From contig NC_047070.1 in the NCBI RefSeq assembly GCF_902459465.1, positions 6,002,554-6,066,553 of the forward strand: 64,000 nucleotides of DNA, written 5' to 3'. The notes under the pieces are model-generated. The model did no database searches and had not been told where the DNA came from. It was given only the letters and a program-made list of their open reading frames with translations. Below are positions 33,946 to 45,347 of this stretch, in pieces. This stretch comes from Asterias rubens (taxonomy: Eukaryota; Echinodermata; Asteroidea; Forcipulatida; Asteriidae). A program made the position numbers and the translations under genes. How positions within the stretch are numbered: position 1 is the first letter of the stretch; every line of letters begins with the position of its first letter.

Positions 33946-34199
33946 ACAACACATATTTTTTACATTCTAGCAAAATTAATGATAAGTTTTGCCCATGGCA
34001 AAATTACTGGCATAAAGTATATAGAGTTACAACAGTAATGTGGTTTACCACCAGGAACATGGAACAACCCTCCTACCCTGGGGCATACCAGACTTAATGA
34101 CCCACTTTATCCAGGGGTGTCACAGTCAAGTCAAGAGTTGGGTCAACGCGAATCGCAAGATCAATCATTGTCTTTAAGAGTACACGCATACATTCCACA
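33946..34199. other. intergenic, no gene seen
   Basis: Ordinary sequence leading into the satellite block. Confidence 0.35.
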
Positions 34200-35280
34200 G
34201 GGAACACTCTCTGGTAGCAACGGTCATGTTAGGTCTTCGAGTGCAGAAGGTGAAGTTGACAAAACATGAAGTTACCCGATTGGGGGACTATTACTATAGT
34301 TGGATTTAGTTATGTTTGAAACAAGATAAGGGTTATCCTCAATTGGGGTGGCTGGAACATTAAGTTGTCTGATTTGGGGAACATGTTAGCAATGGTCATA
34401 TTAGGTTTTCGAGGGCAGAAGGTGAAGTTGGCAAAACATGAAGTTGCCCGATTGGGGACCATTCCTAGTTGGATTGTGTTTAAAACAAGATAAGGGTTAT
34501 CCTCAATTGGGGTGGCTGAAACATTAAGTTGCCTGATTTGGAACCATTCATAAAATGGGAACACTCACTGATATCTACGGTCATGTTAGGTCTTCAAGTT
34601 CAGGGGCAGAAGGTGAAGTTGACAAAACATGTAGTTGCCCGATTGGGGGACTATTCCATAGTTGGATGTTCGAAATAAGATAAGGGTTTTAGCCTCAATT
34701 GGGATGGCTGAAACATTAAGTTGTCTGATTTGGGACCATTCCATAAAAGGGAACATGGTAGCAACGGTCATGTGAGGTCTTCGAGGGCAGAAGGTGAAGC
34801 TGGCAAAACATGTAGTTGCCCGATTGGGGGACTATTCCATAGTTGGATTTTTAGATATGTTTAAAATAAGATAAGGGTTATCCTCAATTAGGATGGCTAA
34901 AACATTAAGTTGCCTGATTTGAAACCATTCCCAAAAAGGGAACACTCTCTGGTAGCAACGGTTCATGCTAAGTCTTCAAGGGCAAACAGTTTCGTTGACA
35001 AAACATGTAGTTGCCCGATTGGGGGAATATTCCATAGTTGTATTTAGATATGTTTAAAACAAGCTAAGGGTTATTCTACATCGGGGATGGCTGAAACATT
35101 AAGTTGCCTGATTTGGAACCATTCCCAAAATGGGAACACTCACTGGTAGCTACGGTCGTGTTAGGTCTTTTAGGGCAGAAGGTGAAGTTGACGAAACATG
35201 AAGTTTGCCCGATTGGGGACCATTCCTAGTTGGATTTAGATATGTTTAAAACATTAGGGTTATCCCCAATTGGGATGCCG
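34200..35280 (+). repeat. satellite block, about six units of 180-190 bp
   Basis: Unit starts at about 34200, 34378, 34558, 34750, 34938 and 35131. Each has a GGTCATGTTAGGTCTTCGAG-like start, GGCAGAAGGTGAAGTTG, ACAAAACATG-AGTTGCCCG, GATTGGGG, TAGTTGGATT, AAGATAAGGGTTATCCTCAA and GGCTGAAACATTAAGTTG. The units are diverged by substitutions and small indels, and the last is cut short. Open frames on the minus strand are read-through of the repeat. Confidence 0.9.
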
Positions 35281-36537
35281 TGGTTTTACGGGAACGACAT
35301 TTCGATGCATTGGGAATCATTATCAGTAGTTTGTTTGAAAGTTTATGTACACAGTGTATTATGAACTTGTTGTATATGGCATACGTTTGGTAATAACTCT
35401 GAACACGGATGGCAATGGTTTAAGTTTATGCTAACATGAACGTTGGTGATCACCCCTTGCCACGCCCCCACGCCCCACAAGGACCCCGTCCGTTACGCAA
35501 TATTGTGTGCAGTCCTTTTACTCGTCGCTACTAAATACATTGTTAAAAATAAGCGTAGATTTACGATCTCCGTTAAGTGAAGTGTTCCGTAATTTCGCCG
35601 TTATTTTACGAACTCTCCGTATTATCAATTATGCTAATTAGCGTAATTACAATCGAACCAAATTTTGCCAAACACCTACACATAATAAACTGACATGTAA
35701 GTACATATTATTTGTTATTTCAGCCACAACCGTGTTACACATGTACAAACCCACGTGGACTTTGATATTTTTCCGGAATTACAACTTTTCTGGTAATTTT
35801 GCTGCAGGAATACCAATCTGTCAAAGTCCCTAACGAAAAAGGAACCCCATAAGAAACATTGCATTTTATTTTAACTCGTGTTAACAATTACAAAAAAAAT
35901 GTATTCAGTGTAGGCTTACAACTCAAAGAACGTAGGCCGGCAAGATATGTAACCCCCCCCCCCCCCAACCTCCAATAATGGGACGCCTCTCTCCCTCCAC
36001 CACATACTCTCAATAATACCCCATCACCACTCACCACTACATCGCCATCATAACCCCACTCCAGCTACGGTATTCGGGTTTTACATGGCATAATAAAAGT
36101 CAATAAGATAAGGCAGCCGAACCCTATTGATCACACTGTGCGGTCGCTAAGGTACAATCGATAGGCGCGTCCTCTAAAACTAAAAAAAAAGAAGAAACCC
36201 ATACCGAATAATGTCGAAGCATAGAGAGCATAGTTCGATTTCTGGGTACCCACTCGCCCTCAGTCGGCCCCCTTTGTGTCACCCCCACTGAGAAGGTACA
36301 CTTCTGGAACGCCGCTGTCAATAAGATATGTCTATTACACCGGTTATATCTCTGTCAAAAACCTCTCAGAAACAAACGTTTCACTTCTTTTTCAAGAGAT
36401 ACGAGATCTGAAGTCAATCAATTTTAAAGTCAATTTTTGAAATTACTGTTTGAGGGTAGAATGTTTGATCGCGTGTGTCTGCCGATTGGGATATCTTGTG
36501 TGTATTTACACAGTGTGATGCGTCTGGGTGTAAGGCC
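35281..36537. other. upstream region of gene B
   Basis: A C run at about 35951-35966. Otherwise no recognisable features. The promoter of gene B should lie near the right end, but I see no clear TATA box. Confidence 0.4.
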
Positions 36538-39500
36538 ATGGTATTAACAACACAAAAGGTAAGTTTATGCACATCGTATAATATTATGAATTTGTCTCTT
36601 TTTGGTTTTTGTTACATGGGCTTACAAAACATGGGGCCTTTGTCAAGATTTTGTAGATTATACAGCTACAAAATTTAAAGTTATTTGTCTGGTAAAACAC
36701 CGTCAATGTTAACGTATGATAATAAGTTTTTACGCCATCTTTACAGTACAGAAGTAGGCCCTATTCATTTTGTTGGGTAGGTTGTTGTTGTGTGTTTTCG
36801 TCCGTGCCTCGAATTTATTATGTTTTACGAACTCCATTTGTGACCGCGAATTCAAAAAGAATATACCCTTATAAAATACGTTTTAAATGAATATATATCC
36901 ACTATTATTATTATTCCACTACTGAACAATATGAAATGTTTATTTCAAATAGTTTTACTAAAATATGGTTTGTCGTGGCATTGACAAGCAGTTACGAGCA
37001 ACGGACTCAAGCTCTGGTTTTTCTGATCAGTAGAGTGTGGGTTCGATTCCTGCTCGTGCAACTTGTGTCCATGTTTTGGCAAATCGCTGTACCATAATTG
37101 CTTTGGTCTTCAGGGGCGGGGGCGGGGGGGGGGGCATTAAGCCGTAGGTCCTGTGTCCTAGGATTTGTAGTAAACGTAAAAGAACCCAGGACACTGATTA
37201 TGGAAGAGAAGTGGTACGTTAACCCATGTGTTTCTGGTTCACATAGCAAACAATATAATACAGGGCTCCGAAGGCTCGTGAGCTACAGTGAATTACATTC
37301 ACTTCAGTTCAGTTCTGTTTTTTAAGATTTTTTTTCCCACACACACCATGCACATTACAAAACAAACATACAGTAGCTCTAAACAAGTTAGATAGCAATA
37401 CGAGGCATACTTGGTTTCACTGAAAGACAAATATCCGATAATATTGCAAGCTATACATGCAACAGAAAATGGTTGCGGTGTTCTGCCTATAACAGCTTGA
37501 ACAAAAGCAGGAAAATCATTCATGAACTGTTGAGTTATTTTGTTTGTTGTGCCTTTGATTAGATCGTCCTCAAATCTTTTGATGTTTGTATCGTCTAACC
37601 ATGGAGCATATTGCTCCATGGTCTAACATACGATGTTGAGTGTAATCTTTATAACCCGAGGCAGGGGCGTGGCTACTGGGAGGTAGGGATGCTTGGGTGA
37701 CGGGGGGGGGGGGGGGGGCTACACCAAACTTAAGTATAAACTGACATGTCTTTATTTTCGGTATACAATAGAATAACTACTCCCGTTCATTTACTGTGCC
37801 TGTTAGTTTGCTTTTCTTTGTAATAATTTCGATTGTAAATTTAGTAATGTTATGAGCATGCTCGACAAAGCAAATTGGCACTTTATGGTCAATAAGGGTT
37901 GAGTTGAATTTAATCGAATGAAAGTAAGACGGGGAGAAGAGGGAGAAACTGACTGAAACTGACTGACTTCCATATTTGTCTGGTTACTTATTTTTTGTAC
38001 TTATCTTTTTTATTTGGTTTTCTGCTTTACATCTATAGGTGTACCTGCCCTGCAAAAAATGTGGGCAAAGTGGGTCTTTGTTAATATGGCGTAGCCCTAC
38101 TTCCAAATCCCTTTCAGCGATTCCTGAAAAATTGTAAGGGGGGAGCCCAGACTTATTTTGCAAGCAGCTTCAAACTTTCCGCTCCACCAGTTCCTCTATA
38201 CACCAATACATCACTTTAAGCATTGTTAAAACTACCATAGGCGCTTTGCTTCACAACTTGTCAAGCTTCAATTTGTTTTAAAACCCAGACACTGGGGCTT
38301 GAATTTCACACACACAAAAAAACAGGCCCCCACGGTGAAAAAAAATATAAATGTCTATTGATACTTTTTTTGTCTTTAGAATGTTACGGTGGAAGGGGGA
38401 TTTATATAGTTGCCAAGATATTGTCATAAAAACATCCACGCTCTATAACTCTATTTTTTGAGAATACGAGAGTATAACGACACAAATATAATTTATAAAC
38501 CTTTGACATTATTTTCAGAATGTGCATCTTTGGTAACGTCTGAAGTATTGTAGCAGGTCACTTGGTAGCTGTTTTGAAAAACCGTAATAGTAGAACATAC
38601 TGTCCGTTCCTGCATGCCGGATCGACCTTTTCTAAATTGTAGAAACAATTGTCGCACTCCGACCCAATGTACATAACTTGTACTAAGACAATACATATTT
38701 AAACGAGAAAAGAGTATACCATTCACAAATACATATTTTTTTGTTTCGATTTCACAGATTAAAAGTGAAGATGCTTCTTTCGAAGAGTTACAAGATGTGC
38801 TCAGCAATTCCATGAAACATAACCGTCAGTTAGAGTCAAACCACCGACCGGTGACGCTCCCATCCCAGTCAAGGTCACCGTGCTCACCCACTGCCCACAA
38901 GGGTTCTTCCATCTACCACCTCACACCGTCAACCCACGACGTCATGTCGCCTAAGACGAACCTTCCCGCTCCATTGGAGGCCATGAGCAATGTTCTGATC
39001 CACCGGGAACCTGGGCTCCCAGTCATCGACGGCTCGCGGGGTAGTGGAGCACTCCGACCGGCCGTAGACCACAGTCAAACAAGGCACGTCACGATGCCGC
39101 CACCACCGGCGAGGAGCAATTCCAAAAGAAACTACAGTATTCTCCGGAGCAGTGTATCTGACAGTTTCCTTCACACGAGGGTTGAGCTGTTAGAAGACGC
39201 CCTGAATACAGGGGCCGAGCCATTCAGAGGGGTAGTGCCGTCCAGTCGCCAGGAAAGCCGGCGGAGGCCTTCGACTCCGATCGTCGAGAGCGCATCGAAG
39301 GCCGTGCTCGGGGCAAGAAGGCAATTGCGAAAGCTGAGCCTAAGCGAGCAAGTACAAACTAGAACAGACTACGATACGAAAACTATTAAAGGGTTTTCAG
39401 ATGCGAAAAGGAAACAAGCGAATAGAACGATACCTCGAATGGTCCACCCAAAAGGAAACAGAAGCCCCAGATACGAGGATGTGAACGATCTGGTGAAAGA

Positions 39501-39777
39501 AATTGAGAACGGATCATTTTGTGTCTGGAGAGAGAAAACGCGTAGTCTTCGACGCGCCAGTCAGACGTCCAGTAAGAATACGGACAGAGAGAACCCAACA
39601 ATGACAAGGGAAGACGGTAGGGAAACCATGGCTTCAAATAAGCAGCCTGAGCAGAAAACGACTCGAGAGGAGACTGTCATAAGACATTTAAACTACTGCA
39701 GCTCGAGGAAGACTAAGCAAGTTGTGAACTGGCTCAAAGAGATTAACAAGCAGGACAGCTTTGAGGTTATTGAATGA
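36538..39777 (+). CDS. disordered Ser/Arg-rich protein B, terminal WL motif (two-exon model)
   Basis: Exon 1 (36538-36558) starts at an ATG in a strong GCCATGG context, with an in-frame stop upstream at 36466. It encodes MVLTTQK and ends at a GTAAGT donor. Exon 2 (38758-39777) follows a T-rich tract ending TTTCACAG and continues in phase 0 as IKSEDASFEELQDVL, giving 346 residues. The intron is 2.2 kb and contains a mononucleotide G run and a SINE. The protein is Arg/Ser/Pro-rich with no membrane segment. It has an RxxSxP site at about 176-181, basic RRAS sites near 272, and a short predicted helix (VNDLVKEIEN) near 249-258. It ends KQVVNWLKEINKQDSFEVIE. The acidic stretch after the splice (EDASFEELQDVL) could be a short helical motif. 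An upstream exon boundary at about 36520 is also possible, which would not change the ATG. Function is not recognised. Confidence 0.72.
36990..37200 (+). mobile_element. SINE-2, copy in gene B intron
   Basis: It contains a tRNA-like B box (GGGTTCGATTCCTGC at about 37040), then CTTGTGTCC, CCATAATTGCT, AGCCGTAGGTCCTGTGTCCT and GTAAAAGAACCCAGG. A run of about 20 G/C-rich bases interrupts the middle. The body matches 39848-40015 in order. Confidence 0.7.
37299..37619 (-). other. unassigned 106-residue open frame
   Basis: Within the gene B intron, on the opposite strand. The first 45 residues (after MEQYAPWLDD) look coding-like, with balanced charge and few low-complexity runs; the second half is hydrophobic and probably non-coding. 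The ATG sits inside a perfect palindrome, CCATGGAGCA-TAT-TGCTCCATGG (37599-37621). It may be a transposon remnant. No domain recognised. Confidence 0.2.
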
Positions 39778-39847
39778 ACCGAGATCCATACCATATCTAC
39801 AAATTTGACGGGAAAATTATGTCAGTCTTCACAAGACATTATGCATG

Positions 39848-40015
39848 GGGCGTATCATGACCTAGTGGCTTAAGATCAGCATAGTGTGGGTTTGAGTCCC
39901 GGATGTGACACTTGTGTCCTTTAAGCAAGACATCTAACTCCGTCCTTCGGATGGGACGTGAAGCCGATGGTCCCGTGTGTTGTAAGGCACGTAAACGAAC
40001 GCAGTGCAGCAGAAC
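39848..40015 (+). mobile_element. SINE-2, copy downstream of gene B
   Basis: GGGTTTGAGTCCCGG (B-box-like), then CTTGTGTCCTTTAAGCAAGA, CTCCGTCCTTCGGATGGGAC, GAAGCCGATGGTCCCGTGTG and CGTAAACGAACGCAGTGCA. This conserved body is of a type seen in SINEs of many invertebrates. It begins about 70 bases after the stop of gene B. Confidence 0.75.
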
Positions 40016-41345
40016 AACACTATCATTTGAACCTTCCGATGACCCACCGGTATTGCAACCATTATACCGAATAGAACCTTAAGTTAATTATACGCGTTCG
40101 GTTTTAGCAGACAAAAATGTGAAACCATTTAGGTACCATACTTAAACAGGCGCGATCGACATGGTCTATGACCCTTTATGCAGTATGACTCGTGGACTCG
40201 GAATATCTCCAACGGTACAAGAATACTGCGGCGTCAAGGTGTCAAACATAACCATCAACCAAAACAATTGTACAAATAATAATTAATTTTATTCATAATT
40301 ATGCTTTTGCCAAACTATGTATACAACTTCCCGAAAGGTTATTACTCAAGTTTTTGTTTTTTAAGTATGAAACCAACATTCATTCGAAATATTGAGGTAT
40401 ACACGTTTTCCCAACGTACTGCACACTGCAGTAACCAATTACAGTGGTGTAGTATTAACTTATCATTAGTGGAATCCACACAATGTATTCTGACAATCAA
40501 TCATTTAAATATAAAAGATATACCATACACAATTCGTAGTGTGTTTATTTATTTGTTGATAAAAAGCAAAACTTGTATTATTTATCGAGATAAATTTAAT
40601 CAATGATATAACACGTCGGTCTGCTCCCCTCAAAGAAATACGGGAGCCCCCTACGGTGTTAATCAGTAATTCCATATCGAAACAAAGTTTGATAACGATA
40701 ACTTATGGTGGGATGATTTGGTTATTAAATGTTCAATAAAGAACCCACACCGGGATTTAATGTGTTTAATCTGTCAAATCTGTTTGGACTATGGTACTTT
40801 ATAAATCAGATATTATGCAGCAATGGATGTTTATATAACACATGATCATTGTTTAAATGGCCGGTGGCATTGCAGTAGAGGATAATCATATTCAGTTCTG
40901 CTCACTCCATTTTTTATTGGGGAGGGGTCTTCACTATGTTAGAGTATCCAAGTTAAAATAAATATAAACACAAAATATTGTTTAAATATAATCAATTAAA
41001 CAAGTGCCATAAATATTTGTTAAATATAAATAATTTATACATTATTTAGAAACAATGAGATTTATTTTAGAAGTCCCCATTTTTAAAACCTTTACGTCTG
41101 ATTAAGATCACTTGGAAAAGTTTGAAGTCCACTCACCCATGTCCTGTAATAGACTCGTTCTCTGTCCTTTGGGTGCCTTTTCAACCTTGTATTCTGCCCC
41201 GGGTAAGGCGTCGACCTGAGGGCCTGGTTCTGGCCCAGTGACCCCATGGGTCCTGGGGTGGTGGTCTGGGACTGCAACCCGGATCATTGAGAAGCGTTGG
41301 GGGGAAACTCTGTATTGGGAGATGGAAGAGATTCACAGTCATCGT
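40016..41345. other. 3' flank of gene B, no further gene seen
   Basis: AT-rich, with AATAAA at 40735-40740. No recognisable elements. Confidence 0.4.
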
Positions 41346-41480
41346 CAACTGTGGTATAATAATGTTACATTTGCACCGGGGATTAAGAATATTTATTTTT
41401 GGTTTTTATCCTTACACCGATGTGTGTAAGCACTGTTCACTCAGTACTTTCCAGAGTCCTGTGAAAAAAAAAATAACAAC
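41346..41480 (-). mobile_element. SINE-1 tail fragment
   Basis: On the minus strand it reads CTGGAAAGTACTGAGTGAAC, then AGTGCTTACACACATCGGTG, then the TTCTTAATCCCCGGTGC end. The tRNA-like head is missing. Confidence 0.7.
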
Positions 41481-41703
41481 AGGCAGTCGAACCAAGTGTT
41501 TGGGTGCCAATGAGTGTGGGGGGGGGGTATTTAGGAGGATATAGGGGATAGAGTTTTCCATTAAAGGCGATGTTTTCTGACTTCTACGTATCCCAGCGTT
41601 ATAAATATGTGACAAGTTCTACTCAATTTGGTAATCTTAGTCGCCAGAGAATAGTGGAAAAAGGGTATAATTATTACTAGCACCTTTTGTGGTAAGTTTC
41701 ATC
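41481..41703. other. intergenic, no gene seen
   Basis: A G run near 41519-41527. Otherwise ordinary. Confidence 0.35.
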
Positions 41704-41851
41704 TGTGGTGGATTTCAGAGTTAAGGGTTAAGACTAGTCTTATCTCGAGCGTAACTCGTACTAACATAGGACTAGCCTTAAGTTTATAATATCTCCTAGA
41801 ACAAGTGCCAAGTTAAGGACTAGTCCTAACTATTTGTGAAATCGACCCATG
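41704..41851. mobile_element. short foldback element, TAGGAC/CTCGAG family, copy 3
   Basis: GATTTCAGAGTTAAGG at the left and AACTATTTGTGAAATCGACC at the right. It shares ACTAGTCTTATCTCGAG, TAGGACTAGCCTTAAG and ATATCTCCTA with the copy at 28786. Confidence 0.75.
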
Positions 41852-42717
41852 ATTCAAAATAGATTTACTCAAGGTGTATACGCAAACCTCACCGAATTAA
41901 GAAAATTTGGGTAAAATAAGAAGAAATGACAGCCATCTTGGATTTAGCTGATCAGGGCACAATTTCCTCCAATATTTCCCCCATCTGCCTCCACTGTATA
42001 ATCGATATAAAGGATCTAAGCGGTATCGAATAACTTGATGAGGGGTCAGAGGGGGTCGAAAGCGCCTGAAGTCTTTGCATGTAACGGTGAACTGTTATGA
42101 CTTAAAGATCGAAGATTGTAGAGTGCCAAAAGACGCAAAAGGTCAACTGGACCTCTATCTATTGTTAGACTTTGAGACAGGAATGGGCGCCATTTCGGCA
42201 AGCATTGACAACCATGGTTTTATGTTCTCACCGATCTAGTGTTGCAGGGAAAAAGTTGCTTCCTGAAATGGCGTCCACTGTCGGTTCTCACAATTCAAAT
42301 TTCTGCATCTTGGATGCTCTATAATCTTCGCTTACGATTGAGATTGGTCAACAAAACATTGTATTGACGTATAACGAGATTATGGCCGATCTTAAATCCT
42401 ATAGAGGTGACGCATCTCAATAAAATAAACTACATTAGTAGCGTGTGTGCAAAGATACTCATGTTACAACCAAGTAACAATACTAAGAGGTCACACATCA
42501 TTTCATTAGCAAAGGTATTCATTGACTCCGTAAAGTCAGGGTTATTATCCTTTTACGAAAAAAAAAATGAATGTGCAAAAGAATTTGCAAAAAGAAACTC
42601 CTTATGCGTGCAAACTCCGTATGTGACACCCCCTTTGAGACTTTCATAACTCAGCTACAAACAAATATATACTGAGCTCGCTTTCTGTTATCTCCTTATT
42701 CTGTGAGGTGTAGCCTT
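41852..42717. other. intergenic, no gene seen
   Basis: No supported gene. The frame at 42407-42649 lacks recognisable features. Confidence 0.4.
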
Positions 42718-42871
42718 ATAGACCTTTTCGCAAATACTGGGGCGCGCGCGTAAAGCTTGGAATTAGGTGCATTGTGGTCTAGCTGGTATCCAAATTTGAT
42801 CCATATCTATCCCACAATGCACCTCATCCAACAGTCTGCGCTTGCGCATTGGTATTTGCGATAAGGTCTAT
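42718..42871. mobile_element. 154-bp foldback MITE
   Basis: ATAGACCTTTTCGCAAATAC faces GTATTTGCGATAAGGTCTAT. GCGCGCGCG and TTAGGTGCATTGTGG in the left arm face CCCACAATGCACCTCAT and GCGCTTGCGCA in the right. No coding capacity. Confidence 0.85.
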
Positions 42872-43118
42872 GCGAAGAGTGTGTGTATACACAGCACCAC
42901 CTCTTGAGCTAGACGGATTAGAAATATAAAGTGGTCGATGAGGATTAATCTTCCGATCACAAGGATTATCGATCCATTCTATTGTACGTTCCTTTAATCC
43001 ATCGGGATCAATGAGAAAGGACAAACTAGATCATGTACAGCCAACGTGTTGGGAGGTTGTTTGGATGAAATGACATAAGAATTGCTGTAAATATGTACAT
43101 AACCAAAAAAAAACACAG

Positions 43119-43505
43119 TTAAAGGCAGTGGACACTCTTGGTAATTGTCAAAGACTAGCCTTTACAGTTGAAGTATCTCAACATATGCATAAAATAACAA
43201 ACCTGTGAAAATTTGAGCTCAATCGGTCATCGAAGTTGCGAGATAATAACGAAAGGAAAATAACCCTTGCAACACGAAGTTGTGTGCGTTTAGATGGTTG
43301 ATTTCGAGACCTCAAGTTCTAAACTTGAGGTCTCGAAATCAAATTTGTGGAAAATTACTTCTTTCTCGAAAACTATGGCACTTCAGAGGGAGCCGTTTCT
43401 CACAATGTTTTGTACCATCAACCTCTCCCCATTACTCGTCAACAAGAAAGGTTTTATGCCAATAGTTATTTTGAGTAATTATCAAAAGTGTCCACTGCCT
43501 TTTAA
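43119..43505 (+). mobile_element. TTAA-1 MITE, full length, both TTAA kept
   Basis: TTAA at 43119-43122 and 43502-43505, with the central hairpin TTTCGAGACCTCAAG...CTTGAGGTCTCGAAA intact. It is very close to the 25964 copy, including the GGTTGATTTCG variant. Confidence 0.92.
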
Positions 43506-43932
43506 GAGTGAGTGGGCATTATACCAACCAAGAACTTTTCCTTTTTACTTTTCAATTTCAATAAATTCACTTCTCTTTAAGTTTCATATCATTAAATAAT
43601 TTATGCGGGATTGGTAAGGATAAGTGTTTAAATAGGGGTTCCTCTAAATTTAGTCTGAGACCTTACTTGTGAAATGAAGTGAGAATCAAGAAAACTATTA
43701 TATATGAAAACCTTTTTTTATTGTAAAAAAATACATGCAATCGCCAATTTCTGTATTTACAACCGAAATGTGTTTACGGCTCTTCTCAGAACCATAACTA
43801 CTCAGAAGAGATATACATGTACATCTGAGCATTATGAATGATTTTTTTTTTATTCTCCTGACTCACCCAGCGGATTATGCCACATGTTCAAAGGTCTATG
43901 CGACTATTTTGTCAGCTCTACCAATCTTGTAT
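43506..43932. other. intergenic, no gene seen
   Basis: AT-rich spacer between two TTAA-1 copies. Confidence 0.4.
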
Positions 43933-44307
43933 TTAAAGACATTGGACACTATTGGTAATTGTCAAAGACCAGTCTTCTCACTTGGTGTATCTCAACATAT
44001 GCATAAATTAACAAACCTGTGAAAATTGGTCGTCAAAGTTGCAAGATAATAGTGAAAACAAATACACCCTTGTCACACGAAGTTGTGTGCTTTCAGATGC
44101 TTGATTTCGATAACCTCCAAATCTAATTCTGAGGTCTCGAAATCGAATTCGTGGAAAATAACTTCTTTCTTGAAAACTACGTTACTTCAGAGGGAGCCGT
44201 TTCTCACAATGTTTTATACTATCAACCTCTCCCCATTACTCGTAACCAAGTAGGGTTTTATGCTAAAAATTATTTTGAGTAATTACCAGTAGTGTCCACT
44301 GCCCTTA
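43933..44307 (+). mobile_element. TTAA-1 MITE, full length
   Basis: TTAA at 43933-43936. The right end is AGTAGTGTCCACTGCCCTTA. A short deletion removes TTTGAGCTCAATC in the left half. Confidence 0.9.
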
Positions 44308-45347
44308 GCGAGAGCAAACTTGTTGACGTCACGTCAGCAAAATTTTACACAAGAAAACATTACATTTTGTCTTTGGTCTTGTGCCAACTTGTTGAGTCCA
44401 TTCACAGTGGACTGAGTATTTATAAAAGAGTTGTGAAAATGTTTTGTTAATATCAGCCTTAAAAAAATCGAAGTACGCTCTGATACTGTAAATATAATTA
44501 TAGGAAATTCGTACACAAATCCGAAGGTTTGTGCACTCCAATCTGAAATTTACAATCAAGTTGTGACTTTTGAAAAAAAAAAACATTTTCTTCTTCTTTT
44601 TGTTGTTGAAGGGCACTGTTATATTATCATCAACTTATTACTGACATTATAGTCTTATAAAACAAACGTTAATCAAATATTTACATTTGAAAGTCTGATA
44701 TTTATGGTTTATTTATTGTTTTTGCATAATTTGAATCTACTTTTTAGTAATTTGTCATAAATTATCTCATGCTGATGTCCTTTTGTTTGTGTGTTTTAAT
44801 AGTTTGTTTCCCTTTGTCTCAAGTATTGCTCTAATCCAGTGTTGATCCTATGTAAACACACTTGCTTCAATAGTATTTTCAATCAAATTATTAATTCAAG
44901 AAAACAAATAATATGGGAACGTGCTTCCATATCATTTCAATGATAAGGTCATACCGTCAGAACTACCGCCTCCATCTCATGAATAACAAAACAGTCCTCT
45001 CCTTATAAAAAGGGGAAATTGCCTTTAAAGAAACTCACCACATAACCAAAACAAGAGCCATTGTTACTTTTATCCTAAATTGTAAAAAGACAACTGTCTG
45101 TGATGATAAAGACTAATCTTATAAGAACGTATTGTTAGTCGGATCGAGCTGTTACTAATCGATAGTTCCTTGGTAGCCCGTAGTTTGGACTTTACCCCCC
45201 TGGGCTCACAGTTCGTCGCCAAGGGGTTATGGACGACGGTTCGCCCCACCAGACTCAGGCTTGCTGCTCATCGCCTTTTTTCTCACACTGAAATGATCGT
45301 TTTCGGAGAGTATTTCACTTTAATATTTTAGATTTCACTGAGACACA
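44308..45347. other. upstream region of gene C
   Basis: AT-rich. A GC-richer patch at about 45170-45275 contains the tight inverted words GTTCGTCGCC and GGACGACGG. No clear TATA box before the ATG at 45348. Confidence 0.4.

Noticed and set aside
34310-34771. Minus-strand frames with repeating peptide (LNVSA.PIE)
   Set aside because: The peptide repetition comes from the 180-190-bp satellite, whose indels break the frame between units.
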